Source: VYFG01 sp965248685
GTDB taxonomy: Bacteria; Pseudomonadota; Gammaproteobacteria; Arenicellales; Poriferihabitantaceae
Assembly: GCA_965248685.1 (NCBI GenBank)
Contig: CBDFKC010000003.1
Coordinates: forward strand, 310,001-374,000
Direction of reading: 5' to 3'
DNA length: 64,000 nucleotides
Part shown: piece after piece, positions 1-9,033 of the stretch
How positions within the stretch are numbered: position 1 is the first letter of the stretch
Layout of the letters: every line of letters begins with the position of its first letter
Position numbers and translations under genes: made by a program
Notes under the pieces: generated by a model
Database searches by the model: none
What the model saw: only the letters and a program-made list of their open reading frames with translations
Told to the model about the DNA's origin: nothing

Positions 1-1049
1 TCAACAACAATCTGCAAGCCGCGGCAAATATGAATGAGGAAACGTTGCCAGGGTATCGCAATCCGGAGAACTTTATTGCTGTATCCGACGCGTATCCCAC
101 CGTCACTGCCCAGGCAGCAGACCTGGTATTGCCTACAGCGATGTGGGTAGAAAAAGAAGGCGCATTTGGTAATGCAGAGCGCCGGACCCAGCTATGGCAT
201 CAATTGGTGGATGCACCAGGTGAATCGAAATCTGATTTATGGCAGCTCATGGAATTTTCCAAACGATTTACCACTGACGAGGTCTGGCCAGAAGATTTGC
301 TGGCAAATGCCCCAGAATACAAGGGTAAGAGCCTTTATGATGTGCTATATCGTAATGGAAATGTGGACGCTTTTGGTTTATCCGAAACCTCAAAGGAGTA
401 TGAAAATCAGGAGTCAAATCACTTTGGTTATTATGTGCAAAAAGGATTGTTCGAGGAGTATGCAACGTTTGGACGAGGGCATGGACACGATCTCGCCCCA
501 TTTGAAAGATATCATGAGGAACGAGGTCTACGATGGCCCGTAGTTAACGGTAAGGAGACAAAGTGGCGCTTTCGCGAGGGCTATGATCCCTACGTTAAAG
601 AAGGCGCGGAGGTTGAGTTTTACGGGCACAAAGATGGTAAAGCCCGCATCTTCGCTTTGCCATATGAGCCTCCCGCCGAGTCTCCCGATCAGGAATATCC
701 GTTATGGCTCTGTACCGGACGAGTGCTGGAACATTGGCACTCGGGTTCAATGACCCAGCGGGTACCCGAATTGTTTAAAGCATTCCCCGATGCAGTTTGC
801 TTTATGCACCCGGATGATGCGGTTAATCTGGGTGTCAGGCGAGGTCAGGAAGTAAAAATAGTATCACGCAGAGGCGAGATCCAAACTCGGATTGAAACCC
901 GTGGTCGCAACCGTGTTCCCCAGGGCTTGGTTTTCGTGCCCTGGTTTGACGCAAGCCAGCTCATTAACAAGGTCACCCTGGATGCGATAGATCCCATTTC
1001 AAAGCAAACGGACTATAAAAAATGTGCAGTCCGAATCGAAAAGGTATAG
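1..1049 (+). CDS. napA: Periplasmic nitrate reductase catalytic subunit, C-terminal part (5' end outside window)
   Basis: The reading frame is open from the first base and ends at TAG 1047-1049, leaving about 348 residues of a protein that is normally near 830. The segment contains blocks typical of NapA, such as NEETLPGYRNPENF near the left edge, LPTAMWVEKEGAFGNAERRT, and the C-terminal molybdopterin-dinucleotide-binding part with TGRVLEHWHSGSMTQR. NapA reduces nitrate to nitrite in the periplasm using bis-MGD molybdenum and a 4Fe-4S cluster; the cluster and signal peptide lie outside the window. It is followed after 2 bases by napB, so the two are surely cotranscribed. Whether napD or napF precede it cannot be seen. 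Confidence 0.97.
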   Translation, partial: NNNLQAAANMNEETLPGYRNPENFIAVSDAYPTVTAQAADLVLPTAMWVEKEGAFGNAERRTQLWHQLVDAPGESKSDLWQLMEFSKRFTTDEVWPEDLLANAPEYKGKSLYDVLYRNGNVDAFGLSETSKEYENQESNHFGYYVQKGLFEEYATFGRGHGHDLAPFERYHEERGLRWPVVNGKETKWRFREGYDPYVKEGAEVEFYGHKDGKARIFALPYEPPAESPDQEYPLWLCTGRVLEHWHSGSMTQRVPELFKAFPDAVCFMHPDDAVNLGVRRGQEVKIVSRRGEIQTRIETRGRNRVPQGLVFVPWFDASQLINKVTLDAIDPISKQTDYKKCAVRIEKV

Positions 1050-1051
1050 CC

Positions 1052-1516
1052 ATGTCGCTAACTCTATCAAAGCTGGTATTTGTCACAATCGCGTTCTCAC
1101 TATTTATGTTTGCCGGTGGAATTTATGCCGAGGAACCGATAGCAACACTCAGAGGCGATGCGAAACTGAATGCACAACCTACTGCGCCAACCATGACACC
1201 ATTTATCGATTCGAGTCGACGACAATCTAGAAATTATCCAGAACAGCCCCCAGTAATCCCACATGATATCGAGGGATATCAGATTAATTTGAACGCGAAC
1301 AAGTGCTTGTCATGTCATGCCAGATCCAGAACGTCTGAGAGCGGTGCGCCGATGATTTCAATTACTCATTTTATGGACAAGGACGGACAGTTCAAGGCAG
1401 CGGTAACCCCAAGGCGATATTTTTGTACGCAATGCCATGTTTCCCAGCACGAAGTCACACCATTGGTCGAAAATGAGTTTATCGACATTGACCAATTAAT
1501 TCGACCTTCGAATTAG
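1052..1516 (+). CDS. napB: Periplasmic nitrate reductase, dihaem cytochrome c subunit
   Basis: NapB passes electrons from NapC to NapA in the periplasm. The 154-residue product has a signal peptide (hydrophobic stretch about 8-22, likely cleavage near GIYA-EE at 26) and two CxxCH haem motifs, CLSCH at 85-89 and CTQCH at 125-129. His71 (in PHDIE) and His106 (in SITHF) are in the right places to be the distal haem ligands. ATG 1052 was chosen because it gives an intact signal peptide and sits 2 bases after the napA stop. Length and motif layout match the family well. Confidence 0.96.
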   Translation: MSLTLSKLVFVTIAFSLFMFAGGIYAEEPIATLRGDAKLNAQPTAPTMTPFIDSSRRQSRNYPEQPPVIPHDIEGYQINLNANKCLSCHARSRTSESGAPMISITHFMDKDGQFKAAVTPRRYFCTQCHVSQHEVTPLVENEFIDIDQLIRPSN

Positions 1517-1542
1517 AAGCCGAATCTACACCGCACGAAGTC

Positions 1543-2133
1543 ATGTTTAATTTGATAAAGAAATACTGGCAAACCATATCAAGACCCAGTAAATATTTGA
1601 GTTTGGGGTTCCTGACAATGGGCGGATTCATTGCAGGAATCGTTTTCTGGGGTGGGTTTAATACTGCACTGGAACTGACAAACACAGAGGTGTTTTGTAT
1701 TTCCTGTCATGAAATGCGCAACAACGTGTATAAAGAATTGAAAACAACAGTTCATTATTCCAATGGCTCTGGGGTTCGCGCCACCTGCCCTGACTGTCAT
1801 GTTCCACACAAATGGACGGATAAGATAGCCAGAAAAATGCAAGCATCCAAGGAAGTTTGGGGGAAGCTGTTCGGCACAATCAGTACCCGAGAAAAGTTTC
1901 TCGATAAACGCCTGGAGCTAGCTTCTCGTGAATGGGTCCGGCTCAATTCCAATAATTCTCTCGAGTGCCGGAACTGTCATTCCGCGGAGTCAATGGATAT
2001 CACGAAACAGAATACACGCGCCGCAACCGCACATGAATCGTTTCTATTTACTGGAGAAAAAACCTGCATCGACTGTCATAAGGGTATCGCGCATGAACTC
2101 CCCAATATGGCTGGTGTCTCCGGGTGGAATTGA
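1543..2133 (+). CDS. napC: NapC/NirT-family tetrahaem cytochrome c quinol dehydrogenase
   Basis: NapC takes electrons from menaquinol or ubiquinol at the inner membrane and hands them to NapB. The 196-residue product has one N-terminal membrane anchor (about 19-38) and four CxxCH motifs: CISCH 52-56, CPDCH 82-86, CRNCH 142-146 and CIDCH 175-179. This is the full set for a NapC. It follows napB after 26 bases in the same direction and closes the visible napABC operon. No napGH genes follow, so electron entry is probably through NapC alone, unless the upstream part of the operon differs. Confidence 0.95.
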   Translation: MFNLIKKYWQTISRPSKYLSLGFLTMGGFIAGIVFWGGFNTALELTNTEVFCISCHEMRNNVYKELKTTVHYSNGSGVRATCPDCHVPHKWTDKIARKMQASKEVWGKLFGTISTREKFLDKRLELASREWVRLNSNNSLECRNCHSAESMDITKQNTRAATAHESFLFTGEKTCIDCHKGIAHELPNMAGVSGWN

Positions 2134-2286
2134 ACACCTAAGCGTTTCACCAACAATTGCAGGATGAGGTTTACAAAATACCTCGATACCTCATTTCAAA
2201 ATAGGAGAACCTTCAGCAATTAATAGAAGTTCCCTAGCGACTATAGAATCGTACTGACTAATGGGTGTGCAATACCAAAGGGCAGA

Positions 2287-2820
2287 TTAGAACCTACCCA
2301 TATTTAATTTTATTCTCTCAATCTTTTTGAATTTTTTCCTCTTAAGATTCTTTATTTTTGAAGGCTGAATAGTCACACTATATTTGTAATTTTCACCCCC
2401 AGAACAAGGCGGCAGGTAAGCTCCCGCTATATCCCACTCAGGTGCTCTGTGGGCGGCAACCACCAGTACACCTTCCGGGAGGTCAAAGCTATGTCCTGGT
2501 ACGGAAGGAAATATCAGTTCAGTGGTTCCGGGTTCTATCAACACAGCTATTTTCCCGTGTCCACCGTTATTCATTGGCTGATAAGTTTGATCATTAAATC
2601 TCAAAACTATTGCTTCAGTACCCTCTGGTATCCCAGTAATTTTAATCTCGGGTGACATGGGATTAATCCCACCAAACTGTTGACACTGTTGTCCTTTAGG
2701 TACTCTTTTTCCATCCCAGGCAGGATCAATAAAGCTAGCTTCCAGAGATCCGGCTATAGATTGGCCGGTTGTAAATATCCAACTCAATCCAACAATAGAT
2801 AATCGCAATATGTTTTTCAT
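2287..2820 (-). CDS. Secreted protein resembling the PEBP / YbhB-YbcL family
   Basis: The 177-residue product begins with a signal peptide (cleavage likely after SIAG near residue 24). The mature part has a pattern reminiscent of phosphatidylethanolamine-binding-like proteins: a cysteine followed by MSPEIKITGIPEGTEAIVL, which matches the usual 'SPPLSW.GVPEGT' block, then a glycine/histidine-containing NNGGHGKI segment. The C-terminus is unusually basic (several Lys/Arg in KKFKKIERIK). The gene stands alone between napC (convergent) and an AraC-type regulator. The PEBP assignment is moderate, since the typical DPDAP motif is not evident; the ligand and role are unknown. Confidence 0.5.
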   Translation of the reverse strand: MKNILRLSIVGLSWIFTTGQSIAGSLEASFIDPAWDGKRVPKGQQCQQFGGINPMSPEIKITGIPEGTEAIVLRFNDQTYQPMNNGGHGKIAVLIEPGTTELIFPSVPGHSFDLPEGVLVVAAHRAPEWDIAGAYLPPCSGGENYKYSVTIQPSKIKNLKRKKFKKIERIKLNMGRF

Positions 2821-2950
2821 TTACTTCAACCCCTATCATTAGTGACCGCTGTGAGTATTCTGCTGTCTATCACAGTAATGAACCCATCAGCCAAATACAC
2901 GGTTATGGGTTACTCCAATTCCCATGTATTCTTATGTTACAACAAGATCT

Positions 2951-3886
2951 CTACCAAATTGGATCCAAACGTGCATAGAGCTCAATACAATTTTGACTCT
3001 CTTCGGTTGGCCGTTTATACACTTCATACCACGGACCGGTATTTAACTGTGATCGAAACAAGCGAAAACTTTTGCTAGATACCAATGCCATAGTAAACCA
3101 TTTCCAGATGACGATCAGATCGGCTACATCTTGGTAAGAGACCTTCGCTACCGCATAGGTGCCCCCGGGGATGGTCTGACTGGAGATGCTTGAGTCAATT
3201 GTAAAATTCTGAGGAATTTCCACTGCCGCATCATAGCGGCGAAATGCGTCAGGAGTCATAGACGAAAAATCCCAACTAATACCAATAAATTCTGACGACT
3301 CGGACCATAGCCCCCGATTCTCTGCCCACTTTCTAATACCCTCCATCGATAAAGAAATATAATTGCAGCCGCCGTACCTACCGATGCTGCGTATATAAGC
3401 AACCCTAGTTGGTTTAATGGACTTGATCTGAATATTATTTGCGGACCGCTCTAGATTTGAGTCAATACCAATTTTGGTGAATTGCTTGAAAAGATTTTTG
3501 CGATAGCCTGTTTCAGTATAATCTTCAAGTTTGTTTAGATATGTTGTTCTAAATTGCCTGGGTGCTATTTCAAACAATTTTCCAAATTCCCGAGAAAAAG
3601 ACTGGGTTGAATTAAATCCACATCTAAGGGCGACTTCTGAAACGGATAGTTGGGTTTCATTTTTTAGCAGGCTGCCAGCTCGTTCCAATCTAGTTCGCTT
3701 CAAATAGCGCATCGGAGATTCGCCAACTTGATCCTGGAACAGCCTGATGAAGTGATATTTTGATAGACAAGCGATATCGGTCAGTTGATCAAGGTGCAGA
3801 CGTCCACCTTGATGATTAAAATGCGCATAGTTCAGTATTCTATTTATCCGATCAGTGTATCGGTATTCTGGTGAAAACACTTGCAT
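2951..3886 (-). CDS. AraC-family regulator with GyrI-like effector domain
   Basis: The 311-residue product carries an N-terminal AraC double helix-turn-helix (about residues 12-110) with the recognisable blocks LTDIACLSKYHFIRLFQ and VSEVALRCGFNSTQSFSREF. The C-terminal half (about 150-311) resembles the GyrI/SOUL-like effector-binding fold, with the IRSIGRYGG and AVAKVSYQDVADL segments. Regulators of this layout (Rob/SoxS-type DNA binding plus GyrI domain) often sense small hydrophobic compounds and antibiotics. The ATG at 3886 is the first in frame. There is no obvious target operon; the secreted protein ends 130 bases downstream in the same direction and could be a target. Confidence 0.85.
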   Translation of the reverse strand: MQVFSPEYRYTDRINRILNYAHFNHQGGRLHLDQLTDIACLSKYHFIRLFQDQVGESPMRYLKRTRLERAGSLLKNETQLSVSEVALRCGFNSTQSFSREFGKLFEIAPRQFRTTYLNKLEDYTETGYRKNLFKQFTKIGIDSNLERSANNIQIKSIKPTRVAYIRSIGRYGGCNYISLSMEGIRKWAENRGLWSESSEFIGISWDFSSMTPDAFRRYDAAVEIPQNFTIDSSISSQTIPGGTYAVAKVSYQDVADLIVIWKWFTMALVSSKSFRLFRSQLNTGPWYEVYKRPTEESQNCIELYARLDPIW

Positions 3887-4026
3887 GTGCGATGTGACGG
3901 GGAATCCGAATAGTCTTTAATCTTACCAAATGTAAAACAATATGCATTAGTCCATTTTATGGGCACTCGAAGTTTCGCAATTTCGGATAAGTTTCAATCA
4001 TAGGTGTCTTGAACGATTTATTCTGA

Positions 4027-4062
4027 ACTAATACAGCTTATGACACTAATACAGCTTATGAC
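4027..4062. repeat. Tandem 18-bp repeat, two exact copies
   Basis: ACTAATACAGCTTATGAC occurs twice head to tail (4027-4044 and 4045-4062) in the gap between the AraC-type regulator and the small lipoprotein. It is directly followed by a short hairpin, ACCTG...CAGGT, then TTTT. It may be a local duplication or a repeated binding site. Confidence 0.8.
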
Positions 4063-4089
4063 CTGGTAATTCAGGTTTTATATTGGTTG

Positions 4090-4498
4090 TCATCCCTGTA
4101 TGACAGGTTCAAAATTTCCATCTCCAAATGCTGCGTTTTCAGTGGTCACCCCGGTAATTCTATCCCCATTAACCTCGCGGTCAAATATCTGACGAGGGGA
4201 GCGTCTGACAATCCTGAATCGATTTTCGGTTAGAGTACCACTGGCGGAGATTCCGTCTACATCGGTAATTGTAATCACCCCATTATTATTTATCACAATA
4301 GTAATAGGGAAGTTTCCCCCTACCAATTTTTCCGTTCCGACGTAGGTTCCCGCAAAAAGTGTGGAACTCTGCGATGCGCTTGTTGTTCCAGATGCGCCAC
4401 TATCGCTGCCACCACCTCCACCGCAGGCAGTAAGCACAAGAGAAAATAGTACGCCAAAAAATATTTTGTGGAATGCTGCTTTGTAAACGTATTGCCAT
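4090..4498 (-). CDS. Small Gly-rich lipoprotein, probable frameshift in the signal peptide
   Basis: Reading backwards, the frame ending at 4090 contains LFSLVLTACGGGGG, a clear lipobox (LTAC) followed by a glycine linker and about 105 residues of small soluble domain with beta-rich character (IVINNNGVITITDVDG). Within this frame there is no ATG, and the only start is a GTG at 4437 that leaves a two-residue leader. An ATG at 4498 opens a hydrophobic leader in the neighbouring frame (MAIRLQSS...), and removing one base from the T6 run (A6 on the + strand, 4456-4461) joins the two frames. I therefore give 4498-4090 as the gene extent, which is one base over a multiple of three. It may be a sequencing error, a true mutation or slippage. 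Function unknown. Confidence 0.5.
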
Positions 4499-4708
4499 CT
4501 TCCGTGAGTACAATATTACAGAGCCAGTAACAAGAATATCGGGGCAGGTGTTGCTTTTTGCCAATTGGGGCAAATAGCTGACTCTCATTAATGATCGAAG
4601 CAAGACTCCTAGTGTCCTCCGATTTCGCTTAGATTTTTACAATATATATGTTGAAATCATAATCAATCGTTTGTCTATCTTTAGGGAACATTTGATCAAA
4701 TCATAACC

Positions 4709-4730
4709 GGACTTATTCAGAGGTTCCTTA
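4709..4730. repeat. Single arm of an inverted-repeat (MITE-like) element
   Basis: The 22 bases starting GGACTTATTCAGAGG and ending TTCCTTA match, with one change, the right arm of the element at 46864-47041 (GACTTGTTCAGAGGTTCCTT). No matching second arm was seen near by, so this is a solo end or relic lying between the lipoprotein and the membrane protein gene. Confidence 0.55.
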
Positions 4731-4749
4731 GTTATCTTTTATCGAATTT

Positions 4750-5226
4750 TCAGGCGCTTCTCGCGTGACGGATGAGTCGTGAAAAAATCATGACATGAGT
4801 AACCAGTAAAAGTGGCACAATAAATGTTGGAATAAACCATGTAGCGCCCATATACATAATCGCACTGTCCTGGCGGAGGGCGTTGGCAAGATCGGCGGTG
4901 CCCACTACACTGAATACCCAGACTAGTGGAATCGCTATTGCCCAACGGCATTTCAATGCGACTAACGCCGCGAGCGCAAGAATCCCGCTAAGCAGATCGC
5001 CATAGGCGGCGGCCGTCGCAAAGTCGATTGGCATACCAGGTTGGTTCAATGCGGGAACGACAAAAGCCATCCCTATATGCCTGAATGCATGCGGGGCGAG
5101 CAACACCATCAGAGCTAATTGCAAGGGTTTTTCAGTTAATTGAGGTGATACATACCATTTAGCGAGCAGCCCAACCACAATCAGGCTTAATACAAATTGC
5201 GTTAGAAATATTAGTTCGATATTCAT
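4750..5226 (-). CDS. Small integral membrane protein, uncharacterised
   Basis: The 158-residue product is strongly hydrophobic with four to five predicted membrane segments (about 5-23, 35-50, 72-92, 95-112 and 128-150) separated by short loops. Histidine/arginine positions such as LLAPHAFRHIG lie at a membrane edge. I do not recognise a named family, though the look is of a conserved 'hypothetical membrane protein' found beside stress and detoxification genes. ATG 5226 is the first in frame. The next gene upstream on the same strand is the broken VOC gene at 5317-5731, so the two may once have been an operon. Confidence 0.65.
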   Translation of the reverse strand: MNIELIFLTQFVLSLIVVGLLAKWYVSPQLTEKPLQLALMVLLAPHAFRHIGMAFVVPALNQPGMPIDFATAAAYGDLLSGILALAALVALKCRWAIAIPLVWVFSVVGTADLANALRQDSAIMYMGATWFIPTFIVPLLLVTHVMIFSRLIRHARSA

Positions 5227-5316
5227 GGGTTTGTTTTCTATAAATGTTAATGATTAGCTTTTTGTTTCGTTGATACCGGTAGCTAGTCCGAGTTAATTAG
5301 ATAAATCTGATGTTCA

Positions 5317-5731
5317 TTAAGCGATAAATTCGACTCGTATCCCGCCACCCGGGATATTGCACATCATATGTCGCTTCGGGCCGCTGCCCATTGCTTCAGG
5401 TGAGAATTCAATGTTAACGCCGGTATTCTTCTTTAACTCTTGATACAGAGATTCCAAAGCAACGTGTCCATTAACTGACAACGCTAAGTGGTGAAGACCG
5501 ATCACATCCTTTCGATTAGATCCGACGACATGAGTTGGATTTTTCGCTTGCCATAGAGTAATCAATGTCATGCCATCCGACAAAATTTACGGCAGGGTAG
5601 TCGGGTTTCTCTACGACTTACTCGTATCTCAATGTGTTGACGAAGAAATATCGTACTTCATCAAGATTACTTACGGTCAATCCAACATGATGTACGCCAT
5701 GGGTGATGTGGTTAGATTTCTGGTCATTCAT
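5317..5731 (-). pseudogene. Broken VOC (glyoxalase/bleomycin-resistance fold) protein gene
   Basis: A full VOC protein can be read only by changing frame. From ATG 5731 the frame gives MNDQKSNHITHGVHHVGLTV, then NTLRYE and an in-frame TAA. Past the stop the same frame continues with VVEKPDYPAVNFV, and one frame change near 5583 leads into SDGMTLITLWQAKNP and an intact C-terminal half that includes LHHLALSV and ends IRVEFIA at 5317. The metal-binding type pattern (HHVGLTV early, LHHLALSV in the middle, a Glu near the end) is typical of VOC domains. The C-terminal piece could start at a TTG but would lack half the fold. The gene is taken as inactivated by a stop and a frameshift. Confidence 0.8.
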
Positions 5732-5832
5732 TCTATTGTTCCAAGTGAAATTTGTCTGGAAGTTAATCTACAGAACGTTTGAGATCCGAGTAAGATGGTC
5801 TTTGGTTAAATAACTATTTACGTTGAGCAACA

Positions 5833-6744
5833 ATGGCAGACCAGAGTGGACTTAGGGAGTTTATGGCGGTAGTCGAGCATGGCAGCTTTACCGCAGCTGC
5901 AGAGGCCCTCCATGTATCTACCTCTTTTGTTAGCCGGGAAGTTAAACGACTTGAAAAACGCGTGAACACCCGGCTATTACATCGCACAACACGAAGCTTA
6001 CAGCTCACCGACATGGGCAAAACCTATCATGCACGAGGGATGGAAATCAGCAATTTGCTGGATTCCCTCGAGTCCGATATGGCAGAACTCCAGGATCATC
6101 TTAAGGGTAATATCCGTATAACAGCAGCTGGACTATACGCTGATCGCTATGTTGCTCCCGCTTTGGCAGAATTCACCATGAAATACCCTGAGGTTTCTGT
6201 GGAACTTAATACCAGTATGGCGATAGTGGATATTGTTGACACTGGCTTTGATCTGGCAGTAAGAATGGGAGCTTTACAGGACAGCACTTTGATTGCTCGG
6301 AAAATTGCTCCACGAAGGATTATGGTTTGCGCAAGCCCTGGATATCTAAATCAGGAAGGTTATCCAATGACACCGGACGAACTAAAGAACCACAATTGCC
6401 TGTGTTTTCCAAACATGGATTGGCGATTCCAGAATTCAGAGGATATTCAAACAGTGAAAGTAGAAGGCACCTGGAGTTGTGATAATGGTCGCGCGTTGGT
6501 AGAAGCAGCAACGAGGGGCATTGGGTTGATTCGCATGACCGACTATTACATGGTGGATTGTCTACGGCGAGGAGAACTTATTCCAGTCCTGGAAGAATTT
6601 GAAGTGCAGGATGCAGCGACATGGATTGTCTTTCCAACGCGCGATCAAATGCCAATGCGCGTTCGTGTTCTTATTGATTTTTTAGCAGAGAGATTAAAGC
6701 AGTCCGAGCTGCTTATCGAGCAAACCAAACCTACCGCTGCCTAA
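5833..6744 (+). CDS. LysR-family transcriptional regulator
   Basis: The 303-residue product has a winged helix-turn-helix at about 5-62 (FTAAAEALHVSTSFVSREVKRLE followed by RLLHRTTRSLQLTD) and a periplasmic-binding-protein-like effector domain from about 90 to 295. It belongs to the large CrgA/DsdC-like branch that usually controls a neighbouring oxidoreductase or hydrolase gene. It is divergent from the broken VOC gene and upstream of the secreted hydrolase gene in the same direction, with 266 bases between them. Either could be its target. ATG 5833 gives the standard N-terminus. Confidence 0.93.
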   Translation: MADQSGLREFMAVVEHGSFTAAAEALHVSTSFVSREVKRLEKRVNTRLLHRTTRSLQLTDMGKTYHARGMEISNLLDSLESDMAELQDHLKGNIRITAAGLYADRYVAPALAEFTMKYPEVSVELNTSMAIVDIVDTGFDLAVRMGALQDSTLIARKIAPRRIMVCASPGYLNQEGYPMTPDELKNHNCLCFPNMDWRFQNSEDIQTVKVEGTWSCDNGRALVEAATRGIGLIRMTDYYMVDCLRRGELIPVLEEFEVQDAATWIVFPTRDQMPMRVRVLIDFLAERLKQSELLIEQTKPTAA

Positions 6745-7010
6745 TTGTTGCTCTCGCCGCTATTGGTTGTGATTATATAGACCTGCTCTATTACCTCGGA
6801 CTGAGCGAGCCCCCTGCCAGGCGACGCCAATCCACTTCATTTGCACCAAATGGATTGTTGCCTCGCAGCAATAGTGATTCAACCGAACGCCACCTTAATC
6901 TTTGTAGTTCTTCCCAGTAGGATTCAGTTCACGCACTAGCAATGGGAAATATCCACATTTTGTCCTTAAACAGGCATTGCTTGTAACTACTTACCTAATT
7001 GGAGACGACT

Positions 7011-8003
7011 ATGAACAATACGACTAAATTGAGGCGCGCCAAGGCCATCACCCTGATTACGCTATTTGGGCTAGGGGCGATTACAGCCCATGCCACTACG
7101 GTACAGACAAAAAGCGCGGTAACGGCGGATAACAGAACCACCGATGCACGCTATCGACACATGGAAATTCAAGGTATCGATATAGCCTATCGCGAGGCTG
7201 GAAACCCATCCAAACCGACGATTTTATTACTCCATGGATTTCCAACCTCGAGCCATATGTACCGGGAACTGATTCCTCAATTGGCAGAAAACTACCACGT
7301 CATCGCGCCTGACTACCCTGGTTTTGGTGCAAGTGCGATGCCAGCCCTGAACGAGTTCGAATATACATTCGCTAACTATGCCAACGTTGTCGATGAACTT
7401 TTACAACGAAAAGGGATAAATAAGTATGCCATGTATCTCATGGATTACGGTGCGCCCGTGGGTTTTCGACTCTTCACTAAGCATCCTAAACGTGTGACCG
7501 GATTTGTAATCCAGAATGGCAATGCTTATGAGGAGGGATTAGAAGCTTTCTGGGATCCAATAAAAGCGTACTGGGCAACTCCAAACATGGAAAACAAAGA
7601 AGGTCTGCGTTCCGCCCTACTAACAATGGATGCTACAAAATGGCAATGGACCCACGGCATTCCCGAAGACAAATTAGAATTGGTAAGCCCTGATAACTGG
7701 CACCATGATCAGTATCTTCTAGATCGCCCAGGAAACAAAGACATTCAATTAGCTATGTTTCTGAGTTATGGAACAAACGTTATTGAGTATCCAAAATGGC
7801 AAGAACTGTTTCGCAAGCATCAACCACAAACGTTGATTGTCTGGGGCAAGGGGGACTACATATTTCCTCCCACTGGAGCACACCCATATGAGCGAGATCT
7901 GGAAAACGTTGAAAAATACATTATTGATACAGGCCACTTTGCACTGGAAACTCACCTTGATTTTATATCGCAGCGGATTCAGTCGTTCATGGCCCGGCTC
8001 TAA
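7011..8003 (+). CDS. Exported alpha/beta hydrolase of the haloalkane dehalogenase / epoxide hydrolase type
   Basis: The 330-residue product starts with a signal peptide (LITLFGLGAITAHA, cleavage about residue 28). ATG 7011 is preceded by GGAG (7001-7004), which decides the start. The fold shows the oxyanion block HGFPTS (75-80) and the DYPGFGAS turn. The nucleophile elbow reads YLMDYGAPVG, so the nucleophile is Asp145, as in haloalkane dehalogenases, fluoroacetate dehalogenases and epoxide hydrolases, not a serine. Asp282 (GKGDYIFP) and His309 (DTGHFALE) complete the triad. Secretion of such an enzyme is less usual and hints at an extracytoplasmic substrate. The substrate cannot be told from sequence. 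Confidence 0.88.
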   Translation: MNNTTKLRRAKAITLITLFGLGAITAHATTVQTKSAVTADNRTTDARYRHMEIQGIDIAYREAGNPSKPTILLLHGFPTSSHMYRELIPQLAENYHVIAPDYPGFGASAMPALNEFEYTFANYANVVDELLQRKGINKYAMYLMDYGAPVGFRLFTKHPKRVTGFVIQNGNAYEEGLEAFWDPIKAYWATPNMENKEGLRSALLTMDATKWQWTHGIPEDKLELVSPDNWHHDQYLLDRPGNKDIQLAMFLSYGTNVIEYPKWQELFRKHQPQTLIVWGKGDYIFPPTGAHPYERDLENVEKYIIDTGHFALETHLDFISQRIQSFMARL

Positions 8004-8418
8004 GTCGGCAGTGGCAACCGATAATTATTCGATTGTAAACAACCACTTTCAATAGGAAAACTATCAGGTTGAAGAAGGCGATGGTAAATTACCGCTAACA
8101 CTGTCTGGAGTACCAGTAAAGCTGTTGAGTTAATCGGTAATTCAAAATAGTCCATTGGTAAAGGTGGTCGGATCCAGTGATTCATGGGATTCGACTACTC
8201 TTAATCAGGATTTACTACTACATCTCTCAAGAAAATAGAATTCCTAGACAGTGATGTTAATTGAATCACCGTGCGCGGAAACTATTTAAAAAAAGCTTGC
8301 TGAATCTTTCGAACACAGATTTACCAATCAATTAACGCAGCCAACAGGCTAAGTTTAAACCTTTTTAGAGAACGCGCATTAACAATGCATCTAATCCAAT
8401 ATTTCGAGGAACCGCGCC
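8004..8418. other. Intergenic stretch, no gene recognised
   Basis: There is no convincing start-to-stop gene here. A short open stretch on the + strand ending near 8131 (reading ...GKLPLTLSGVPVKLLS) looks protein-like but has no start and may be a relic. The last 60 bases probably carry the promoter of the PPOX gene at 8419. Confidence 0.4.
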
Positions 8419-9018
8419 ATGGCACATAAATTCGCAGAAATAGCTTTTACCGATGCTGTTAGGGAAATTCAACAATCGCAGGGTAGCCGCAAGGCTTATA
8501 CGGCTATGGAGGCAGGTCCGGATTCCAACAACGTTCTTGGTGCTAGTGAAGCCAGTTTCATTGCAGAGAGAGACAGTTTTTATATGTCCAGCGTCAGTGA
8601 AACAGGATGGCCTTATCTCCAGCACAGAGGGGGGCCAGCTGGCTTTATGAGGGTTATCAACTCACGCACCCTCGGCTTTACTGATTTTACCGGCAATCGC
8701 CAATACGTTAGTACAGGGAATTTTGTCGAAAATAATCGTGTTGCCTTGTTTTTTATGGACTACCCGAATAAAAGGCGTCTTAAATTACTGGGGCGTGTAC
8801 AGATTGTCAGTATGGAGGACAGCGAAGTTTTGTCTGTATTAAAGCCAGTCGACTATCGTGCCCGAATTGAACGTGCTTTTTTAATCAGTGTCGAAGCATT
8901 CGATTGGAACTGCCCACAACACATAACGCCACGTTACACCCAAAGCCAGGTCGATGCGCTCATTGCACCTTTAATTGAGCAAATCAATACCCTGAAGAAC
9001 GGCGACCCAACCACATAG
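8419..9018 (+). CDS. Pyridoxamine 5'-phosphate oxidase-family flavin-binding protein
   Basis: The 199-residue product matches the split-barrel PPOX family: an N-terminal helix, ASFIAERDSFYMSSVSETGWPYLQHRGG across the first strands, then LGFTDFTGNRQYVSTGN and RVALFFMDYPNKRRLKLLGRV, which form the FMN-binding barrel. These proteins bind FMN or F420 and reduce or oxidise small substrates; the biological reaction for this subgroup is unknown. It is followed after 15 bases by a DUF1348/NTF2-like gene in the same direction, so the pair is likely an operon. The pairing of a PPOX protein with an NTF2-fold enzyme suggests detoxification of a small organic molecule, which is inference. Confidence 0.88.
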   Translation: MAHKFAEIAFTDAVREIQQSQGSRKAYTAMEAGPDSNNVLGASEASFIAERDSFYMSSVSETGWPYLQHRGGPAGFMRVINSRTLGFTDFTGNRQYVSTGNFVENNRVALFFMDYPNKRRLKLLGRVQIVSMEDSEVLSVLKPVDYRARIERAFLISVEAFDWNCPQHITPRYTQSQVDALIAPLIEQINTLKNGDPTT

Positions 9019-9033
9019 ACCAACTACATAGAA

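Noticed and set aside
6790..6930. A protein-like open stretch on the minus strand (SYWEELQRLRWRSVESLLLR and on) upstream of the hydrolase gene
   Set aside because: No start codon and no recognised family; too short to call, though it may be a relic.
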